Shown: piece by piece, positions 1 through 5,210 of the stretch
Layout of the letters: the number at the start of each line of letters is the position of its first letter
How positions within the stretch are numbered: position 1 is the first letter of the stretch
Assembly (NCBI GenBank): GCA_046757965.1
Contig: JBHHZI010000179.1
Span: 1 to 6,116 of the forward strand
Length of the DNA stretch: 6,116 nucleotides
Reading direction: 5' to 3'
Source: JBHHZI01 sp046757965
GTDB taxonomy: Bacteria; Acidobacteriota; Polarisedimenticolia; SMYD01
Notes under the pieces: model-generated
What the model was told of the DNA's origin: nothing
Database searches by the model: none
Seen by the model: the letters and a program-made list of their open reading frames with translations, nothing else
Program-made: the position numbers and the translations under genes

Positions 1-19
1 GTTCGGGCCGTCTGGTGAT

Positions 20-40
20 GGGGGGCTGTGAGCGCCCCCC
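20..40. other. Perfect G/C stem-loop
   Basis: GGGGGGC (20-26) and GCCCCCC (34-40) form a perfect 7-bp stem around a 7-nt loop. The 3' arm runs into a C-rich tract instead of a T-run. It could be the transcript end of a gene lying off the window, or simply part of the low-complexity sequence. Confidence 0.4.
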
Positions 41-80
41 AACCCCCCCGGGGCCGCCCCCCCCCCGCCCCCCCCCTCCC
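35..80. repeat. Cytosine-rich low-complexity tract
   Basis: This is a chain of C runs of about 6, 7, 10 and 9 bases separated by short interruptions (AA, GGGGCCG, G) and ending in TCCC. The complementary strand has four or more G-runs close together, the pattern needed for a G-quadruplex. Homopolymers this long are also prone to replication slippage and to sequencing or assembly error, so the exact run lengths should be treated with caution. Confidence 0.7.
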
Positions 81-181
81 GGGTTGCGAAGCTGGTTTCC
101 GGTCTCCTGAATCCTCCAGACAGGGGCGAAAACGTCTTCTCGCCCGTCGAATTCGTTTCTCGAGTCGGCGGTCTCGGTCTG

Positions 182-202
182 GGTCCGGGACCCTCCCGGA
201 CC
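182..202. other. Strong perfect stem-loop (9 bp, 3-nt loop)
   Basis: GGTCCGGGA (182-190) and TCCCGGACC (194-202) are exact reverse complements around a CCC loop. This is the most stable simple hairpin in the non-coding part of the window. The sequence that follows (GTTCGAGTC) has no T-run. It may mark the end of an upstream transcript in a Rho-dependent or T-less manner, but its role cannot be read from the sequence. Confidence 0.45.
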
Positions 203-374
203 GTTCGAGTCAAACGCAAGGTTCATGCCGCCCGGCCCGGATCCGCCGCCGGCGTCGTCCATTCCCCACAAGGTGCTGGAAAAACGCCGCTTGTCATCAC
301 CTGACGGCGGCAAGGGGAGGCTGTGGCGCGCCTGGCGGGAAGAGAGGAGCGTGTCAGAACGGCGCACCACCTCG

Positions 375-403
375 CTGACAAACGTCGTGGCGGTTCTTAT
401 ACT
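375..403 (+). promoter_or_regulatory. Sigma70-type promoter for clpB
   Basis: The -35 hexamer CTGACA (375-380) and the -10 hexamer TATACT (398-403) each match consensus at 5 of 6 positions and are separated by an ideal 17 bp. Transcription would begin near 410, leaving a 5' leader of about 46-58 nt before the clpB start. This placement argues that the in-frame codons upstream of position 456 are not translated. I found no convincing sigma32 (RpoH) promoter here: a CTTGAG at 402-407 resembles its -35 element, but no CCCCAT-like -10 lies at the right distance. Confidence 0.65.
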
Positions 404-415
404 TGAGCCGAACCG
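391..415. promoter_or_regulatory. Inverted repeat spanning the clpB -10 element (candidate operator)
   Basis: CGGTTC (391-396) and GAACCG (410-415) are a perfect inverted repeat with 13 bases between, centred on the -10 hexamer and reaching the likely transcription start. A second, imperfect repeat, ACTTGA (401-406) and TCAGGT (418-423), overlaps it. The position suits a repressor site, but no known operator consensus is matched convincingly and the regulator is unknown. Confidence 0.3.
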
Positions 416-435
416 GATCAGGTCTCCGCCTGGTC
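416..435 (+). promoter_or_regulatory. Predicted hairpin in the clpB 5' leader
   Basis: GGATCAGG-type arms pair as a 7-bp stem: 416-422 with 429-435, including one G-U pair at 418/433, and a 6-nt loop TCTCCG. It is followed by the interrupted palindrome CAACT-C-AGTTG (440-450) just before the candidate start codons. No clear Shine-Dalgarno sequence is visible in this leader, so any translational control would act on ribosome access to a weak start. The regulatory role is inference. Confidence 0.3.
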
Positions 436-467
436 AATCCAACTCAGTTGAAATAATGGACTTACGC

Positions 468-3110
468 ATGAATCTGGACAAGCTCACGCAGAAGACCCAG
501 GAAGCGCTCGTCGGTGCGCAGGAGGCGGCCCGGGAAGCGGGCCATCCGGAGGTCACCGCCGGACATCTGCTGGTGGCCCTGCTCGACCAGGAGGATGGCA
601 TCGTCTCGCCGGTCCTGGCCCGCATGGGCGTGGCCGTGGAGCCGTTGCGCCAGGATATCCAGCACCGTCTCGACCGCCGGCCGCGCGTGGCCGGCGGTGC
701 AGAGCCGGGCGTGTCCGCCTCGGTCCGGGACCTGCTGCGCGATGCCCGGCAGGCAGCCACCCAGTTCCACGACGACTATGTCTCCACCGAGCATCTCCTG
801 CTGGCCATGGCGCGGCAGGCAGGCACCACCGCCCACGAGGTGCTGACCGCCGCCGGCGTGACGCCCGAGGCGGTGCTCACCGCCCTGTCCGCCGTTCGCG
901 GTCAGCAGAGCGTCACCGACGCGCACCCCGAGGCGCGGTACCAGGCGCTGGAGCGCTACTGCCGGGACCTGACCGCGCTGGCCCGCCGCGACCGGCTCGA
1001 CCCGGTGATCGGGAGGGACGAGGAGATCCGCCGGGTGGTGCAGGTGCTGTGCCGCCGCACCAAGAACAATCCGGTGCTCATCGGCGAACCGGGCGTGGGC
1101 AAGACGGCCATCGCCGAGGGGCTGGCGCGCCGCATCGCCGACGGCGACGTCCCCGAGGGACTGCGCCGGCGCCGGCTCCTGGTGCTCGATCTGGGGGCTC
1201 TGATCGCCGGCGCCAAGTATCGCGGCGAGTTCGAGGACCGCCTCAAGGCGGTCCTGAAGGAGGTCGAGGCGGCCGAGGGCGAGGTCATCCTGTTCATCGA
1301 CGAGCTGCACACGCTGGTCGGGGCCGGGGCCGCCGAGGGGTCGATGGACGCCTCGAACATGCTCAAGCCGGCCCTGGCGCGCGGCGAACTGCACTGCATC
1401 GGGGCCACCACCCTGAAGGAGTACCGGCGCTACATCGAGAAGGATGCGGCGCTGGAGCGGCGATTCGCGCCGGTGATGGTCGAGGAGCCCGGTGTCGAGG
1501 ATGCCATCGCCATCCTGCGAGGCCTGAAGGAACGCTACGAGGTCCACCACCGTGTGCGCATCCAGGACGCCGCCATCGTGGCGGCGGCCACCCTGGCGAG
1601 GCGCTACATCGCCGACCGGTTCCTGCCCGATTCCGCCATCGATCTGATCGACGAGGCCGCGTCCCGCCTGCGGATGGAGATCGACTCGGTACCGGCGGTG
1701 CTGGACGACATCCAGCGGCAGCTCACGCAGCTCGAGATCGAGCGCGAGGCGCTGCGCCGGGAGAAGGACGCGATGTCGCGGCAGCGGCTGGCCGAGATCG
1801 AGACCGAACTCGCCGATCGCGGCGAGGAGCGCAACCGGCTCGCCGCCCGGTGGGAGAACGAGAAGAAGGTGATCACCGAGATCGGCGATATCACCCGCGA
1901 GATCGAGGCGGCCCGCGCGGAGGCATCGCGGGCGGAGAAGGACGCGGACCTCGCCAGGGCGGCGGAGTTGCGCTACGGCACCATCCGGGACCTCACGCAT
2001 CGTCTGGAGCTGGCCACGCAGCGCCTCGAGGAACTCCAGAAGGACGGGGCCTTGCTGCGCGAGGAGGTGGAGCCGGAGGACATCGCCGGCGTCGTGTCGC
2101 GCTGGACCGGCGTGCCGGTCAGCCGCATGCTCGAGGGCGAGGTCGAGAAGCTGCTGAAGATGGAGGAGCGCCTGCACCGTTCGGTGGTCGGTCAGGATCG
2201 TGCCATCGCCGCGGTCGCCAGCGCGGTGCGTCGTTCCCGTGCCGGTCTTTCCGACCCGGCCCGGCCCATCGGATCGTTCCTGTTTCTCGGCCCGACCGGC
2301 GTGGGCAAGACCGAGCTGGTGCGCGGGCTGGCCCGGTTCCTCTTCGATGACGAGAAGGCCATGGTGCGGCTCGACATGAGCGAGTACATGGAGAAGCACT
2401 CGGTGGCCCGGCTGATCGGGGCGCCGCCGGGCTACGTCGGCCACGAGGAGGGTGGACAGCTCACCGAGGCGGTCCGCCGGCGTCCCTACTCCGTCATCCT
2501 GTTCGACGAGATCGAGAAGGCCCACCCGGATGTCTTCAATGCCCTGTTGCAGATTCTGGACGATGGCCGGCTGACCGATGGCCAGGGTCGCGTCGTCCAC
2601 TTCGAGAACAGTCTCGTGGTGATGACCTCCAACGCGGGCGGTGCGATCCTCCAGGACGCCGGCGGTGACGTGACCCCCGAGGTGGAGAAGGCGGTGCTCG
2701 CCCATCTGCGCACCTCCTTCCGGCCGGAGTTTCTGAACCGTCTCGATGACATCATCGTCTTCCACGCCCTGGAGCCTGCGCACCTGCAGGCCATCGTGGA
2801 CATCCAGTTCGCGCGGCTGGCGCGCCGCCTGGCGGATCGGCAGATTCACGCCGAGCTGTCCGGGGCGGCACGCCGGCGCATCGCCGAGATGGGGTTCGAC
2901 CCGGTCTACGGGGCCCGCCCGCTGAAGCGGGTCCTGCAGAGGGAGGTCGCCGACGCCCTGGCCCGGCAGATGCTCGACGGGCACCTCGCTCCCGGCGCGC
3001 GCCTGCTGGTCGACGTCGAGGATGACCGGTTCGTGTTTCGTGACCGGCCCGGGGGGGAGTCGAGCGGCGAGGCGCCCGACGACCCCATGTTAAGATCGGC
3101 CAACGCCTGA
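468..3110 (+). CDS. clpB: ATP-dependent chaperone ClpB (Hsp100 disaggregase)
   Basis: Cytosolic hexameric AAA+ disaggregase that threads aggregated proteins through its pore, normally with DnaK/DnaJ/GrpE. The 880-residue protein is slightly longer than the usual ~857. Order: Clp N-domain (about 1-145); AAA1 with Walker A GEPGVGKT (206-213), pore tyrosine Y251 in KYRGEFE, Walker B D278/E279 and arginine fingers R331/R332; coiled-coil M-domain (about 410-525); AAA2 with Walker A GPTGVGKT (608-615), pore Y656 in GYVG, Walker B D680/E681 and R758 in FLNR. No ClpP-binding IGF/IGL loop is seen, and the full M-domain separates it from ClpA, ClpC and ClpG/ClpK. The start at 468 gives MNLDKLTQKTQEAL, aligned with the family start; ATG 456 adds four residues. 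Neither has a clear Shine-Dalgarno. The last ~20 residues are a non-conserved, Gly/Ser/Asp-rich tail. All catalytic residues are present. It is the first gene of a likely operon with hsp20. Confidence 0.97.
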   Translation: MNLDKLTQKTQEALVGAQEAAREAGHPEVTAGHLLVALLDQEDGIVSPVLARMGVAVEPLRQDIQHRLDRRPRVAGGAEPGVSASVRDLLRDARQAATQFHDDYVSTEHLLLAMARQAGTTAHEVLTAAGVTPEAVLTALSAVRGQQSVTDAHPEARYQALERYCRDLTALARRDRLDPVIGRDEEIRRVVQVLCRRTKNNPVLIGEPGVGKTAIAEGLARRIADGDVPEGLRRRRLLVLDLGALIAGAKYRGEFEDRLKAVLKEVEAAEGEVILFIDELHTLVGAGAAEGSMDASNMLKPALARGELHCIGATTLKEYRRYIEKDAALERRFAPVMVEEPGVEDAIAILRGLKERYEVHHRVRIQDAAIVAAATLARRYIADRFLPDSAIDLIDEAASRLRMEIDSVPAVLDDIQRQLTQLEIEREALRREKDAMSRQRLAEIETELADRGEERNRLAARWENEKKVITEIGDITREIEAARAEASRAEKDADLARAAELRYGTIRDLTHRLELATQRLEELQKDGALLREEVEPEDIAGVVSRWTGVPVSRMLEGEVEKLLKMEERLHRSVVGQDRAIAAVASAVRRSRAGLSDPARPIGSFLFLGPTGVGKTELVRGLARFLFDDEKAMVRLDMSEYMEKHSVARLIGAPPGYVGHEEGGQLTEAVRRRPYSVILFDEIEKAHPDVFNALLQILDDGRLTDGQGRVVHFENSLVVMTSNAGGAILQDAGGDVTPEVEKAVLAHLRTSFRPEFLNRLDDIIVFHALEPAHLQAIVDIQFARLARRLADRQIHAELSGAARRRIAEMGFDPVYGARPLKRVLQREVADALARQMLDGHLAPGARLLVDVEDDRFVFRDRPGGESSGEAPDDPMLRSANA

Positions 3111-3112
3111 TG

Positions 3113-3117
3113 AGGAG
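3113..3117 (+). promoter_or_regulatory. Ribosome binding site of hsp20
   Basis: AGGAG lies six bases before the ATG at 3124 and directly after the clpB stop. It is the only strong Shine-Dalgarno in the clpB-hsp20-protease group, suggesting that the small heat-shock protein is translated more efficiently than its neighbours. Confidence 0.8.
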
Positions 3118-3123
3118 AACCCC

Positions 3124-3573
3124 ATGACACTTTCGCGCTGGGATCCGTTCGAGGATCTGACCCGCATCCAGGAACGCATGAATCGCATGTTCGAGGACTC
3201 CCTCGGGCGGACCCGGGGGGATCTCTCGGGCGAGACCGGCCGCTGGGTGCCGGCGGTGGATATCTACGAGACGCCCGAGCGCGTGGTGCTGCTCGCCGAT
3301 CTGCCCGGCGTGGAGCAGGACGACATCGAGCTGCGCATCGAGAACAACACGCTGGTGCTGTCCGGCGAGCGGCGAATGAAGAAGGACGTCAACCACGAGA
3401 ACTACCACCGCGTGGAACGGGGACACGGGACGTTCCACCGGTCGTTCACCCTGCCCACCACCATCGACCAGCACGCGGTGCGCGCCGAGCACCGGCAGGG
3501 CATCCTCGAGGTCTCGTTGCCGAAGACCGAGGGAGCGCGGCCGAAGAAGATCCCGGTCGATGTCCGGAGCTGA
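3124..3573 (+). CDS. hsp20: Small heat-shock protein, Hsp20/alpha-crystallin family
   Basis: ATP-independent holdase that forms large oligomers and binds unfolding proteins in the cytosol, keeping them accessible to ClpB/DnaK. The 149-residue length is typical. The N-terminal arm carries the common RWDPF motif (residues 5-9) and a helical stretch before the alpha-crystallin domain (about 42-137). That domain begins WVPAVDIYE and contains DLPGV, the LVLSGER strand and the family signature A-x4-G-I-L (A121 to L128, followed by EVSLPK). The C-terminal tail has the I-P-V anchor (143-145) that docks onto a neighbouring subunit during oligomer assembly. There is no signal peptide. It lies 13 bases after clpB, so co-transcription is likely. 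It belongs to the bacterial class A-like Hsp20 group. Which named paralogue it corresponds to (ibpA, hspA and so on) cannot be decided here. Confidence 0.95.
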   Translation: MTLSRWDPFEDLTRIQERMNRMFEDSLGRTRGDLSGETGRWVPAVDIYETPERVVLLADLPGVEQDDIELRIENNTLVLSGERRMKKDVNHENYHRVERGHGTFHRSFTLPTTIDQHAVRAEHRQGILEVSLPKTEGARPKKIPVDVRS

Positions 3574-3607
3574 CAGCGCCGATCCGTCACCGGACCATGG
3601 CCCGGCC

Positions 3608-4972
3608 ATGACCGGCCGCCGCCTCCCGCAGGCGGCGGCTGCTGGGGCGATGCTCGGTCTCGTCCTGGTCCCGTCCCTCGCCGCAGCAGCGGTGCGTCGC
3701 ACGCCGGTGGTCGAGGTGGTCGCGCAGGTGGGGCCGGCGGTGGTCAACATCGCCACTGACCAGCGCGTGCGCAATCCATTCGATCGTTCCCCGTTCGGAT
3801 CTCTCCTGCGCGAGTTCTTCGACGCGCCGGACGGGCGCTCGAATCGCTATGTCGAGAACGCGCTCGGCTCGGGGGTGATCATCGATCCCTCGGGTTTCCT
3901 CGTCACCAACGAGCACGTGATCTCAGGGGCGTCGCGCATCCGCGTGACGCTGGCCGATGGCCGGACGCTGCTGGCCGAGGTGGTCGGGACGAGCCACGAT
4001 TCGGATCTGGCGGTCCTCAAGATCGACGCCGAGGGGCCGTTTCCCGCGGTGACGCTCGGTTCATCGTCCGATCTGCTCATCGGGGAGACCGTCATTGCCA
4101 TCGGCAATCCGTTCGGTTTCTCCAGCAGCGTGACGACCGGCGTGGTGTCCGCCGTCGGTCGATCCATCGCCCAGGGAGAGCAGGTGTTCACCGATTTCAT
4201 CCAGACCGACGCCCTGATCAATCCGGGCAACTCCGGCGGCCCTCTCCTGGACATCGACGGACATCTGATCGGCGTCAACAACGCCGTCTACGCCCCCGCC
4301 CAGGGGATCGGCTTCGCCATCCCCGTCGACCGGGTGCGGCGTGTCGTCGATGACCTCATTCACTATGGCGAGGTGCGACGGGCGTGGTTCGGCCTGGTGG
4401 TGGATGAGCAGGTGAGAGGGGGTCGGGATGCGGATCTTCTCACCCGCCGCAGCAGTGTGGTCATCTCCCAGATCCTCGCCGATTCTCCGGCCGCCGCCAG
4501 CGAGCTGAGAGAGGGCGATCGGATCACGCAGGTCAACGGCCATCCGGTGGACTCGCTGGCCGCCTACGACACGGCCCTCTCGGGAGTGAGCGTCGGAGAC
4601 GCCATGTCCGTGCAGGCCGATCGGCATGGCCGGCCGGTGGTGAGCGTGATCCGCGGCGTGGACTTCCCGGCCGACCGCGCCGTGGACATCTTTCGACAGG
4701 TCACCGGCATGACGCTGGTGGCGGCGCAGGCCGGCCGCTTCCCCCGGCAGGCCGGCCAGCCGGGCCTGCAGGTCACCGCGGTGACGCCCGGCAGCCCGGC
4801 GGATCGCATCGGTATCGAGCGCGGCGACCTGATCGTCCGGGTCGACAGCGCCCAGACGGACCGTCTGGCCGACCTGACCGCTCTGGTGCCGCGGATTCTC
4901 GTCCGGCGCAGCTTTTTTCTCGTCGTCGTGCGAGGCCGTTACGCCTATCGTCTGACGTTTCGTCTCGGGTGA
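3608..4972 (+). CDS. htrA: HtrA/DegP-family periplasmic serine protease with two PDZ domains
   Basis: Secreted trypsin-like protease/chaperone that degrades misfolded envelope proteins. The start at 3608 gives 454 residues and a good signal peptide: Arg4-Arg5, hydrophobic core (about 9-24), then an Ala-rich cleavage region near residue 28. The upstream in-frame ATG 3560 would add 16 residues, several acidic, and overlap hsp20 by 14 bases; it remains possible because neither start has a strong Shine-Dalgarno. The catalytic triad is complete: H103 (TNEHV), D133 (HDSDLAVL) and S209 (GNSGGP). PDZ1 covers about 255-350 (SPAAASELREGDRITQVNG) and PDZ2 about 365-454 (SPADRIGIERGDLIVRV). Length and two PDZ domains match DegP/DegQ rather than single-PDZ DegS. 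The insertion before the catalytic His (about residues 54-80, NPFDRSPFG and on) is the LA-loop position. It follows hsp20 closely and probably shares its transcript. DegP versus DegQ cannot be assigned. Confidence 0.93.
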   Translation: MTGRRLPQAAAAGAMLGLVLVPSLAAAAVRRTPVVEVVAQVGPAVVNIATDQRVRNPFDRSPFGSLLREFFDAPDGRSNRYVENALGSGVIIDPSGFLVTNEHVISGASRIRVTLADGRTLLAEVVGTSHDSDLAVLKIDAEGPFPAVTLGSSSDLLIGETVIAIGNPFGFSSSVTTGVVSAVGRSIAQGEQVFTDFIQTDALINPGNSGGPLLDIDGHLIGVNNAVYAPAQGIGFAIPVDRVRRVVDDLIHYGEVRRAWFGLVVDEQVRGGRDADLLTRRSSVVISQILADSPAAASELREGDRITQVNGHPVDSLAAYDTALSGVSVGDAMSVQADRHGRPVVSVIRGVDFPADRAVDIFRQVTGMTLVAAQAGRFPRQAGQPGLQVTAVTPGSPADRIGIERGDLIVRVDSAQTDRLADLTALVPRILVRRSFFLVVVRGRYAYRLTFRLG

Positions 4973-4988
4973 ACTCGTGCCGGGACGA

Positions 4989-5019
4989 TTGACACCGGAT
5001 CCGACCGGGGCGCTATAAT
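4989..5019 (+). promoter_or_regulatory. Sigma70-type promoter for sucC
   Basis: Both hexamers are perfect, TTGACA (4989-4994) and TATAAT (5014-5019), but the spacer is 19 bp rather than 17, which usually lowers activity and can make a promoter depend on DNA twist or an activator. Transcription would start near 5026. It lies only 16 bases after the protease stop codon, so sucC has its own start even if some readthrough from the stress operon occurs. Confidence 0.75.
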
Positions 5020-5023
5020 CCGG
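4995..5023. promoter_or_regulatory. Inverted repeat within the sucC promoter
   Basis: CCGGAT (4995-5000) begins directly after the -35 hexamer, and its exact complement ATCCGG (5018-5023) overlaps the end of the -10 hexamer. Seventeen bases separate the arms. A TTTT run follows at 5027-5030, so the same sequence could act as a repressor site or as a weak terminator for the preceding operon. The long loop makes the terminator reading weak. Confidence 0.3.
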
Positions 5024-5025
5024 CC

Positions 5026-5210
5026 CTTTTCGTACACGCGAACCTGACGGCCGGCGGGCCCGGAGTCTCATCCGATCTTCCGGGACCGTGGGACGCCCGG
5101 CTCGCACCGCCGACCCGGAGCTCTTGCCACGGGATCTGCCGGAGCGGGGTGCGCGGGAGCGCCGCGACGACTCCGGTTCCGCTCATCCGGTCCATCGACC
5201 CGGAGGAATC
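5026..5210 (+). promoter_or_regulatory. Long 5' leader of sucC
   Basis: About 185 nt separate the predicted transcription start from the sucC start codon. A hairpin is visible: CCCGGA (5059-5064) pairs with TCCGGG (5079-5084), extended by GG (5057-5058) with CC (5086-5087) across a bulged A. The rest is GC-rich with no other gene. I do not recognise a riboswitch. The sucC reading frame stays open upstream through this leader, including an in-frame GTG at 5088, but the family start and the Shine-Dalgarno point to 5211. Confidence 0.4.
5202..5206 (+). promoter_or_regulatory. Ribosome binding site of sucC
   Basis: GGAGG lies four bases before GTG 5211 (GGAGGAA when extended). It decides in favour of this GTG as the start, in agreement with the conserved HEYQAK N-terminus of the family. 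Confidence 0.8.

Larger units (their letters stand above)
1..374. other. Upstream region with no supported gene; low-complexity and hairpin-rich
   Basis: No reading frame here resembles a known protein. The frames that stay open are driven by high GC and translate to proline/arginine-rich, low-complexity sequence. The first bases may be the tail of an upstream gene: + frame 3 is open from the window edge to a TGA at 108-110, frame 2 ends at 29-31 and frame 1 at 16-18, but none can be assigned. The stretch holds a C-rich tract (35-80) and stem-loops at 20-40, 124-145 (GGGCGA/TCGCCC), 182-202 and 286-311 (GCCGC/GCGGC outside GTCA/TGAC). None is followed by a T-run, so none is a standard intrinsic terminator. 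I see no tRNA or recognised small RNA. Confidence 0.6.

Noticed and set aside
160..225. tRNA-like T-loop GTTCGAGTC at 203-211
   Set aside because: The flanking bases do not form a T-stem and no acceptor, D or anticodon arms can be drawn.
28..378. 116-codon frame across the C-rich tract
   Set aside because: Composition is proline/arginine-rich low complexity with no domain and no ribosome site; it is explained by GC bias.
401..425. IscR type 1-like site (ATACTTGA ... TCAGGTCT)
   Set aside because: Half-sites only partly match and the spacing is about two bases too long; clpB is not a usual iron-sulfur regulon member.
225..467. N-terminal extension of ClpB from ATG 225
   Set aside because: The extra 81 residues are not conserved in ClpB and the promoter at 375-403 lies inside them; the family N-terminus begins at 468.
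873..875. Internal GTG start for a short ClpB lacking the N-domain, as known in E. coli
   Set aside because: The only upstream GAGG ends two bases before the GTG, too close for normal initiation; no better internal start is seen near residue 149.
1049..2350. 433-codon + strand frame inside clpB
   Set aside because: It is an out-of-frame shadow of clpB, rich in Arg/Gly/Ala/Pro with no family similarity.
462..2984. Very long open frame (840 codons) on the minus strand opposite clpB
   Set aside because: It mirrors the clpB codon pattern (GC-rich third positions keep the antisense frame open), its translation has no recognisable domain, and clpB itself is certain.
468..3110. Possibility that the AAA+ protein is ClpG/ClpK of a transmissible heat-resistance locus
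   Set aside because: The M-domain is full length and AAA1 positions match E. coli ClpB residue for residue, with no extended Cys-containing N1 domain.
5088..5210. N-terminally extended SucC from in-frame GTG 5088
   Set aside because: The added 41 residues are not part of the family, and the Shine-Dalgarno and the conserved HEYQAK start both point to GTG 5211.
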